Positions 11,001-13,700 of a stretch of DNA of 13,700 nt are shown one piece after another. Within the stretch, counting starts at the first letter, position 1, and each line of letters opens with the position of its first letter. The DNA is from Tubulinosema ratisbonensis (lineage: Eukaryota > Microsporidia > Tubulinosematidae): assembly GCA_004000155.1 (NCBI GenBank), contig RCSS01000806.1, positions 1 to 13,700 of the forward strand, written 5' to 3'. The notes below the pieces were generated by a model. The model saw only the letters and a program-made list of their open reading frames with translations. It was not told the DNA's origin and ran no database searches. The position numbers and the translations under genes were made by a program.

Positions 11001-11537
11001 TTTACCAATGAACATAAACTTAAAGCATACAAAAAAATATGTAATGAAATTGATGATAAATTACTTTTTAAAGGATTTACTGATATTTACGGAAAGAGTG
11101 ACAAATTTTTTAGGTTTAGAAAGAAATTTACAATTAATTATGCATTCTTAGCCATTTACAGTAGAATGATTAAGTTTATTCAATTATCTCCTTTCTTTAC
11201 AGGTATTTGTTTATTTTCTGGTTCAATTAAAATTTTATCATTTGATTTAAATCATAACAGTAGTTCATTGCTAAGACTCAGTCCTAATGTTGTTAATTTG
11301 ATAAGTAAAGAAGGATTGGAAGGATTGTTTGTTAGCACAGCTGATAATTTTCTTAAGTTTATTTTTGAGAGTGAATTTGCCAAAGATTACATTGATAATC
11401 TTACTTTCTTATCTTATGAGGATGCTAAAGCTGATTTAGAAAGGTTTATGGATGGTAAGATTGTTAAGTTGATTGAGAAGAGTATGAATCCTGAAGAGTT
11501 GTGTAAAAGAGATATTTCTTGGTATCCATGGCTATGA
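2067..11537 (+). CDS. TRA1: Tra1/TRRAP-like PIKK-family pseudokinase, SAGA and NuA4 scaffold
   Basis: The product is the large nuclear scaffold that lets activators recruit the SAGA and NuA4 histone acetyltransferases; the family has no kinase activity. The 3156 residues are mostly helical HEAT-type solenoid up to about residue 2050. A FAT region follows (WNEWG at 2465-2469 and the helices after it align with TRRAP), then a hydrophilic linker (about 2572-2604), a kinase-like domain (about 2760-3110, with GSDGKEY at 2786-2792 and RLSPNVVNLI at 3070-3079), and a 33-residue FATC ending WYPWL, close to the TRRAP ending WHPWL. The kinase catalytic loop (DRHxxN) and DFG are absent: residues 3032-3050 and SFDLN at 3058-3062 occupy those places. 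Yeast Tra1 is about 3744 residues, so this copy is about 15% shorter but unbroken and intronless. Basic patches at 1723-1735 and 2014-2020 could be nuclear signals. The gene ends with tandem TGA codons. mTOR, ATM and DNA-PK are excluded by the missing catalytic residues and the C-terminus. Confidence 0.93.
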   Translation: MENQELIENTKKITNFSKTKDFYNAYKLPLSPDTDIAQATFYILFNSDPVKETSRHEIDKRGIALKILERITVEKSQQYDFLHKIILFDDTPNVILATKCVQTFFIRRILRQEDYLKFLDTVCKKVITFIKDFCTENLQNAIQFMNFFAFVFDLTKICNVFNDSINDLIIEIEKFSALVVNFDIKEAIKKNQLNYTIFKFLNFVCEMNPIYKKDDLIIKLSTFLMKNVNDESKELLFLLQNKLAVMSEKIPDLIKDYSFFLKSDFLDVKANGIKNLLRSLKIKENTKHILEEVQIKIVVSAKELFYTKEELNENDVKTLIVLLESLIAVNKFYSKEHISMIEKKNFRRFSLNFTVEFLKEFTEKIKKIFGKNEEHEFKKQKNFEEMFSNCFNVVLKGFEDSIAFTYGQEVFTLDLPPLSTKELFYDDFCFFEQILHFSFEIFSLKFLRIFLERYFALFIYSSYNVFYTLIKKYTEKILSFTCENPFFFDAWNVFLDNNKSAGVFANQVYSIILRKFVPKDFERNMNIRKYNEEYSDLLSCPILLDNSDTKIPFYIKALKKVLAKDKHNPIQLEKIFTTIPFYYNFQVNLEILNCIFDCIKPCYNEFTTVPKLIYEKVTFLLDILHTLHLKMPDREIFIKLALNIPLSLNLVLQHFPKLAYFIAEGIQINNELKTISYNILEKSLDSINTEFLKIIPSEIFEKITKTLLIDSTEEPYALAAMQILLKYHSSLKIFINFSHLIIDSIYPRGMIYLQLNQNQNNVKFHSDFLIKDAITNIKGENIKETNSKVYSVTGQLYSFRRTITKGSKDLISKKLLIAFLYNTFGWENFENEAIYKKASSDLTAILDNNYSIEPNLNTQLCSHQARVKNIYYTTLLRHQQYVYDALLSLYILEEEEFLFLTLNVLFSYRLIAFYRLAPRKSKVYFNYKILLKAFYESFSFIPLKDYFFSDCFEFNICDDDSLKFFYKNEEYLFDYAKFKPEEELENFIKDFLPYKILKRNFDIFLKSGFTLKMFIESNVVNDILDSFTSLSFYKDEKKQKSFILGISTLLINLKEEKEWLSKNFSKISASLLFCMSESNPKYKNLILLIFMFLMERTKDYNIQLKDVIVKPVEKKKFTYATDMLHLQRAKTLPRKDIIEQLFDSLYSKHKKLRMISLQALVYYSELKKIPLSEILFSYCQTFYTNLNTKYTNSNSRMKLGFFDCLLLLNKIIPYKKTNNLLNHFSHIVINTPFVFYYDNLIILLKVRKFIIEEGASEEIILSNIDYIVKNISSPIFEAEKIIKVCKEIISFLENPSILQKHFKKNFVFYFSDKSNLKHYSSTVFSIVKIFPSCFTDELIYLTFQHLPDYYDESSCVVFQLIYYLEKIPDNFYNVILNFFSSMPCNVDDNFMKFLLKHNNFLDFMIFNCKEFFVFFLLKNVIFKVKKSKNSDYQLLYNNILSILKKTSIFNIVITEKIINFGLLLSFCDYDFKKEELIYLFKSYNRNLLCYFYDFYELNKEKLHEITLPNDFNFKDDKRNKAFIYFEKKIYDEEYLKELQSKEDLIFDELCYLALYKPTYKIYKELFFYEENPTRIFEILKRIPLTDEINEVILYTFENSVAYRIHLFLLMPLLIEFPNLINKQNLQKVLETIHRLFGTNSFQHKFTAGKLLYACSQNVKEKELLFSLYTQFFNFCIKCSDKEYFNLFKSIDLKLLDDFDFIDVDFMQLALCLDFLIIKFNEEKKKNTKKIKKNKKIYHAEKEIYQKLFNHLLPHLNDNLFFTSFLEFFTLEEINYFISQPKMYPKISYHCILLAYKEKLVDHSLIITALETIIELFKNPSNDLLFIDFQKLIQKYSYKKDIQFLKILGLLSECCEDYFVYEHAILFLESFDDIENKSVVENESEIEFNFKEVENILKNYFFKKSNISESFLNFLIYIFRNEKFKKFYEELKPFFVKGLESKFEYLKDEFHEMLKDTLPKDKSERLKYLLGMDWNLFENNFVYTFFRLMLDEEVSFNLLSQYSTGNDHFYETIYKKKKEKKQIEQTLNREIFFVTYFRDNSIIYKPENVTKIILDFCFTNKETCVKILAEYLKSLKLTNFKEEFKLFALNLNINKFNSFLIDNLFSVFNYLLIEVRIKHNCYFSNIGSLEDEEKYLIYKLTEEYEYYLASYKSMFYLTQECIKELLLSNFEKSRILLQKCFEMISDENFNEKECLFLEENWKYSMKNLCQWEALLEVAIQTNDVDLECEVSFFTRDTGNIFLESVLRKKDSFEKFVYECINNPFDQDVDSLLFLAQLELSQIPFYTPRFVKMLNYAQAVFEVKELQTLKKENLSDQRSLWSKREPLSIENILNWIFFFSWRCKLFNFINKDDNIIFLQELSSLMNKITCLSRNMNLLETAEYFNQMIYATPNIRSTDAFTKIIEEIEILIKRNEHDLALKRAKTTNISYFNNDQRGIILYYIAKLERNNTNFNNAAQLCNTNSKNWNEWGIFLQETNGEIENICASFIKAAMYATKENYKYFVKCVKYFNDDKMYEILKENINFIDPSAYISLIPSLEAKVTENRNKCARLCLVKLGEVIPQTCFRRFKTYASSNSDNNSTSTQKKENISSNETSKEKKTCSGQLHPLEEVYNEIKFETNKCKLGLVMIISLCSSRILITHEQLAHSCLERIFYSCPNKFIHKNIDLTNTFTRMFKCVNLTNWNSNLINDFLSDFENYMDGERDSPSVLMLKCYKWLNTIENILRTYISSHDLDLSTCRLIDNLLEYELVLFGKDEFRDKIFIDHFLPTSTFYMSEKVMSRTLSIIGSDGKEYLYLTQNNQDSQSLYEETMIVLINYLSLDLKSTNKCYQASLNYKTVVTFANNFDLIFFEEPFVILGVIYEESLKKSLRRLFIDYLIALQEVSNIKLDGFENVDKYINAPVEEEIYCEESNLKNESNSKNDILDEPGNIVFIYKEKDRNSKNVLSLESGVYLRDYLKRLQADDSLSIDANHEFFGEASFTNEHKLKAYKKICNEIDDKLLFKGFTDIYGKSDKFFRFRKKFTINYAFLAIYSRMIKFIQLSPFFTGICLFSGSIKILSFDLNHNSSSLLRLSPNVVNLISKEGLEGLFVSTADNFLKFIFESEFAKDYIDNLTFLSYEDAKADLERFMDGKIVKLIEKSMNPEELCKRDISWYPWL

Positions 11538-11539
11538 TG

Positions 11540-11545
11540 AATAAA
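11540..11545 (+). terminator. AATAAA polyadenylation signal of the Tra1 gene
   Basis: AATAAA begins on the last base of the second of two tandem TGA stop codons (11535-11540). Such tight packing of stop and poly(A) signal is typical of compact microsporidian genes. Use of this site is inferred. Confidence 0.5.
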
Positions 11546-11612
11546 TAGGTTTATTGAAANAATATATCAAATATAAAAAATAAATTGAATCAATAACTAT
11601 TAAAATAAATAA

Positions 11613-11626
11613 ATTAAATATTTAAT
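11613..11626. repeat. 14-bp palindrome, copy 1
   Basis: ATTAAATATTTAAT is its own exact complement. Two more identical copies lie in the spacer at 12660-12673 and 12693-12706. All three flank the actin-related gene. It is composed only of A and T, so a chance origin is quite possible. Confidence 0.5.
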
Positions 11627-11805
11627 TTTATAATTTGTTTTAAATTTATGTAATAAAATGTTATTTTCGTTATTTAAAGAGTTTAATGACATTTAAAAAT
11701 TAAGTGTTCAAAAATTTTAATTTAAAAAGTTTATTTTCTTAAAAAATTTATTTTTTAAACCCCAATTCTTTTTATAAAAAAATAAAATAAAAAAAATTCA
11801 TTTTT

Positions 11806-12585
11806 TTAAATTAATCTTTTTAAAAATACATTCTCTCCACACTCAAAAAATTCTTCTCTGCTAATAAATAATCCTTTGCTTTGATTAACAGTACAAAAAA
11901 TAGACCCTCCTAGAAAAGTATGATAATTTTTGATAAATTGTACTTTATTCCTTAAAGTATTAAACTCATCACAAAACATTTTATAAATTAAATGATTCAC
12001 TCCATTACCAGACAAAAACAAACTATTTAAAAGACTAGTTTTACACTCAAAGGAGCTGTTTAAAAGCTTAGCAGCTGAAATTGATTCATTGACTATTTCT
12101 TTTATAAGATTTTGTTGGTAAATTTCCCTTAGTTCTATGAAATCATCTTTCAGTTTATGCGCATAAAATGAGTTTGTTATTTCTAAGCTTGGATAATTTA
12201 TTTCATTTTTTTTGATTGAGTCTATTAAGCATTGATCTAAGTATTCTGTGCCATGTAAATGTATTTCGTTTAGTAAAATACCATCTTCAACAGCAGAAAT
12301 GGTTGTTTTTCCACCAAAATCAACCACAATACCTGTCAGTTTGTTGTAGCTAAACAAATCTAAAACACCTGTCTTCATAAAAAATAAAGAAGAAACAATG
12401 TTTTCTTCGTAAAAGGTAGATAATTCATTGTATGAGTTTATGTTTTTTGTTGTGTAAAGTAAGTGTATTTTGTCAATTGTGTCTAATAAATCATTTTCTA
12501 AAGATGTTTTTGTTGGTGCTAAGTCTGAAGCATAACCTAATTTTTTATAAATTGTGCCATTGTCATAAATGTAGATTGGTTCCAT
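11806..12585 (-). CDS. Reduced actin-related protein, probably Arp4/BAF53-like
   Basis: This is a 259-residue actin-fold protein; actin itself has about 375 and yeast Arp4 489. Residues 8-24 (DNGTIYKKLGYASDLAP) match the first phosphate loop of actin without gaps, but the last glycine of that loop is Ile12. Residues 84-95 (TGIVVDFGGKTT) are the second phosphate loop, keeping Asp89 and Gly91 but losing the Asp-Gly that follows in actin. SGNG at 192-195 replaces SGG, and FLGGSIF (224-230) with FISREEF (240-246) is the usual C-terminal signature. The segment FFMKTGVL (68-75) resembles BAF53 and Arp4, which also have Lys-Thr where actin has its catalytic Gln137, so ATP hydrolysis is unlikely. About 60 residues are missing both between the first loop and residue 56 (subdomain 2) and between about 135 and 205. 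In-frame TAA-CCC-TCA precedes the ATG. Arp4 serves NuA4, SWR1 and INO80 in the nucleus; another divergent Arp remains possible. Confidence 0.8.
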   Translation of the reverse strand: MEPIYIYDNGTIYKKLGYASDLAPTKTSLENDLLDTIDKIHLLYTTKNINSYNELSTFYEENIVSSLFFMKTGVLDLFSYNKLTGIVVDFGGKTTISAVEDGILLNEIHLHGTEYLDQCLIDSIKKNEINYPSLEITNSFYAHKLKDDFIELREIYQQNLIKEIVNESISAAKLLNSSFECKTSLLNSLFLSGNGVNHLIYKMFCDEFNTLRNKVQFIKNYHTFLGGSIFCTVNQSKGLFISREEFFECGENVFLKRLI

Positions 12586-12588
12586 TGA

Positions 12589-12591
12589 GGG
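12589..12591 (-). promoter_or_regulatory. CCC start-proximal motif of the actin-related gene
   Basis: Read on the minus strand, TAA CCC TCA leads directly into the ATG at 12585. The CCC lies three bases from the start, and the in-frame TAA rules out a longer N-terminus, so this fixes the start. Confidence 0.6.
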
Positions 12592-12659
12592 TTAGAAATA
12601 TTGTTTATGTTTTAAATTAATTTTGATATTTTAANATTTTATTTATTTTATTTATTTTT

Positions 12660-12673
12660 ATTAAATATTTAAT
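12660..12673. repeat. 14-bp palindrome, copy 2
   Basis: ATTAAATATTTAAT, identical to the copies at 11613-11626 and 12693-12706. Copies 2 and 3 start 33 bases apart, 75-121 bases upstream of the actin-related start codon. Confidence 0.5.
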
Positions 12674-12692
12674 TTATTTTATTTAATTTATT

Positions 12693-12706
12693 ATTAAATA
12701 TTTAAT
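12693..12706. repeat. 14-bp palindrome, copy 3
   Basis: Third identical copy of ATTAAATATTTAAT in the promoter-side spacer of the actin-related gene. Low complexity tempers its weight. Confidence 0.5.
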
Positions 12707-12977
12707 TATTTAAAAATGATTTATTAATTTATATTTTTCTTTAATTTTTAGAATTGATTTTAATTTTATTATTTAATATTTAAGATATTTATTATTTTTC
12801 TTTAGTATTTCCAATTATTTTATATTTTTATTTTATTATTTATTATTTAATATTCAATTAAAATTATTTTATATTTTATTATTTGAACGTTTTATTTGAT
12901 TTTAATATTCATTTAAAATTCTCTTTTTTAATATTTAAAATTAATTTATATTTACAATNAANATTTAAAATCTTTAA

Positions 12978-13340
12978 TTAATCACTGCTTGATTCACTTG
13001 AAGATGATTCATCTACCTTCTTAACCTTATTCTTATCAACAAAAACTTTTAATGGTGGATTAATCTTATCAGAGATCTTTTCTTCTTTTTTTGTTATTGC
13101 ATCCTCCAAATCTTTAATCTCTTTTTCAGGTACTTCTTCCGGATCTTCTACCTTAATTTCATCAATCTTTTTTTCCAATAAATCTTTTGGTCTCTCATTT
13201 TGTGCTTCTTCAACCTTTTTTTCTANANNATCTTTTTTTTTATTAGGTTCACAACTTAACACAGCCTTTTTTACACATATTTTTTCTGTCTTTGATTGTA
13301 TTGTTAAAAACATTAAAATGATTTTGAAAAGATAAACCAT
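12978..13340 (-). CDS. Probably secreted charged repeat protein, unknown function
   Basis: This 120-residue protein is not recognised. Residues 1-16 (MVYLFKIILMFLTIQS) form a short hydrophobic leader that could be a signal peptide, with possible cleavage before Lys17. The mature part has only two cysteines (22 and 30). Three degenerate 16-residue repeats follow at 40-55, 56-71 and 72-87, each opening EKK or EKE and then Val/Ile, rich in Glu, Asp and Lys, and likely helical. The tail from 110 is acidic and serine-rich (DESSSSESSSD), a typical casein-kinase-2-like composition. Ambiguous bases make residues 38 and 39 unknown. No other ATG precedes this one before an in-frame stop at 13380-13382; the nearest CCC is 34 bases upstream. 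It stands in tandem with another charged gene to the right. It could be a spore-wall, polar-tube-associated or host-directed protein, but nothing in the sequence decides this. Confidence 0.65.
   Translation of the reverse strand: MVYLFKIILMFLTIQSKTEKICVKKAVLSCEPNKKKDXXEKKVEEAQNERPKDLLEKKIDEIKVEDPEEVPEKEIKDLEDAITKKEEKISDKINPPLKVFVDKNKVKKVDESSSSESSSD
13080..13223 (-). repeat. Three degenerate 48-bp coding repeats
   Basis: On the minus strand, the units at 13176-13223, 13128-13175 and 13080-13127 encode three 16-residue blocks beginning EKKVEE, EKKIDE and EKEIKD. The first two also share a proline 12 residues into the unit. They are contiguous with no spacer, which suggests tandem duplication followed by divergence. 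Confidence 0.55.
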
Positions 13341-13374
13341 AAACTTAAAATATTTTTTTTCTTTTATGATCTTA

Positions 13375-13377
13375 GGG
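13375..13377 (-). promoter_or_regulatory. CCC motif upstream of the repeat-protein gene
   Basis: CCC on the minus strand lies 34 bases before the ATG at 13340. That is farther than at the two conserved genes, so either the leader is longer, the motif is unrelated, or the gene is controlled differently. Confidence 0.25.
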
Positions 13378-13450
13378 TATCAATTGATTTTTTTGATAAG
13401 AAACAAGGTTTAAAAAATTATTTATTAATTTTTATAAGTTAAAATAAAAA

Positions 13451-13487
13451 TAAAAATATTAAAAAATTTTTAAAAATATTAAAAAAT
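13451..13487. repeat. Two 17-bp AT-only direct repeats, period 20
   Basis: TAAAAATATTAAAAAAT occurs at 13451-13467 and 13471-13487, separated by TTT. It lies in the 162-base spacer between the two right-edge minus-strand genes, probably in the 3' UTR of the partial gene or the promoter of the repeat-protein gene. Confidence 0.5.
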
Positions 13488-13497
13488 AAAATGAATT

Positions 13498-13503
13498 TTT
13501 ATT
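13498..13503 (-). terminator. AATAAA overlapping the stop of the partial gene
   Basis: On the minus strand AATAAA begins at the last base of the TAA stop codon (13503-13505), the same arrangement as at the Tra1 3' end. This supports the 13503-13700 frame being a real gene end. Confidence 0.45.
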
Positions 13504-13700
13504 TAACTAGCTATTCCGGTACCACCACTTTCTTCTTCATCTTCTTTTTCTTCATCTTCCTTTTCTTGTTTATCAGATTTACCAGTTTTATCTGAATTTT
13601 TGGATTTATCAGATTTTTTTGATTTATTATTGCCTTCTTCCTGATCATCTTCACCATCAGATTTCTTTTTACTTCCCTCTTCAGATTTACCTTCTTTCTT
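13503..13700 (-). CDS. C-terminal part of a charged low-complexity protein (5' end outside the window)
   Basis: The frame is open from the right edge to TAA at 13503-13505, giving the last 65 residues of a longer protein; its start lies beyond 13700. Almost all residues are Lys, Glu, Asp, Ser or Gly. Three hexapeptides in a row at residues 30-47 of this fragment begin SDK (SDKSKN, SDKTGK, SDKQEK), followed by an acidic block EDEEKEDEEE (48-57) and a short end SGGTGIAS. The region is predicted disordered. The G/C content and purine bias contrast with the spacer to the left, and AATAAA overlaps the stop. No function can be assigned. It might be a tail on a nuclear or ribosome-associated protein, or, like its left neighbour, part of a lineage-specific gene pair. 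Confidence 0.6.
   Translation of the reverse strand, partial: KKEGKSEEGSKKKSDGEDDQEEGNNKSKKSDKSKNSDKTGKSDKQEKEDEEKEDEEESGGTGIAS

Larger units (their letters stand above)
11538..11805. other. Convergent intergenic spacer
   Basis: These 268 bases separate the 3' ends of the Tra1 gene (+) and the actin-related gene (-). They contain no reading frame of note. They hold AATAAA for the plus gene at 11540-11545 and, for the minus gene, TTTATT (AATAAA on the minus strand) at 11730-11735 and 11747-11752. The 14-bp palindrome ATTAAATATTTAAT occurs at 11613-11626 and recurs twice beyond the next gene. One ambiguous base lies at 11560. Confidence 0.7.
12586..12977. other. Extremely AT-rich spacer between two minus-strand genes
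   Basis: No gene is seen in these 392 bases. Apart from the CCC start motif at its right-hand gene end (12589-12591), it is nearly pure A/T, with the plus strand strongly T-rich. TTTATT recurs many times (AATAAA on the minus strand), especially at 12637-12662, and related stretches around TTATTATTTAATATT recur near 12770 and 12840. The palindrome ATTAAATATTTAAT is present twice. The region should hold the 3' UTR of the repeat-protein gene and the promoter of the actin-related gene. Ambiguous bases lie at 12635, 12959 and 12962. Confidence 0.65.

Noticed and set aside
10966..11151. 61-codon plus-strand frame in another phase
   Set aside because: It sits inside the conserved pseudokinase part of Tra1, whose own frame clearly matches TRRAP.
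2067..11537. An active PIKK such as mTOR, ATM or DNA-PK
   Set aside because: The DRHxxN and DFG catalytic motifs are missing and the C-terminus ends in PWL as in TRRAP, not like mTOR (PFW), ATM or DNA-PK.
12432..12620. 62-codon plus-strand frame rich in Cys and Leu
   Set aside because: It is antisense to the N-terminal part of the actin-related gene, which has conserved motifs in its own frame; no start motif was seen.

Overview
The window looks like a piece of a very AT-rich, reduced eukaryotic nuclear genome, most likely a microsporidian. The reasons are a 9.5 kb gene with no introns, proteins shorter than their fungal and animal relatives, the standard code with TGA used as a stop, AATAAA signals at or over stop codons, and a CCC motif a few bases before two well-supported start codons (2058-2060 before the ATG at 2067, and on the minus strand 12589-12591 before the ATG at 12585). 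CCC/GGG start-proximal motifs are a known microsporidian feature. The genus cannot be fixed from this sequence; an Anncaliia/Tubulinosema-like genome is only a guess.

Layout: (1) 1-2066 is about 2 kb with no long reading frame. It holds a few hairpins and one weak candidate microprotein gene (1198-1305) that has its own CCC motif. (2) 2067-11537 (+) is a single intact 3156-residue gene for Tra1/TRRAP, the giant pseudokinase scaffold that recruits the SAGA and NuA4 histone acetyltransferase complexes to activators. (3) 11538-11805 is a short convergent 3' spacer. (4) 11806-12585 (-) encodes a 259-residue shrunken actin-related protein whose best-resolved segment resembles Arp4/BAF53, a subunit of NuA4, SWR1 and INO80. 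(5) 12586-12977 is an extremely AT-rich spacer. (6) 12978-13340 (-) encodes a 120-residue, probably secreted, charged protein made largely of three degenerate 16-residue repeats and an acidic Ser/Glu tail. (7) 13503-13700 (-) is the C-terminal end of another highly charged low-complexity protein that runs off the right edge.

Functionally, the two recognisable genes both point to chromatin acetylation and remodelling: Tra1 and an Arp4-like protein are subunits of the same NuA4 complex and sit tail to tail here. Whether this neighbourhood matters is unknown. The two minus-strand genes at the right edge look like lineage-specific, fast-evolving proteins and could not be assigned a function. Ambiguous bases (N) at 2012, 11560, 12635, 12959, 12962, 13226, 13228 and 13229 lie outside the two conserved genes, and three of them affect the repeat-protein gene.
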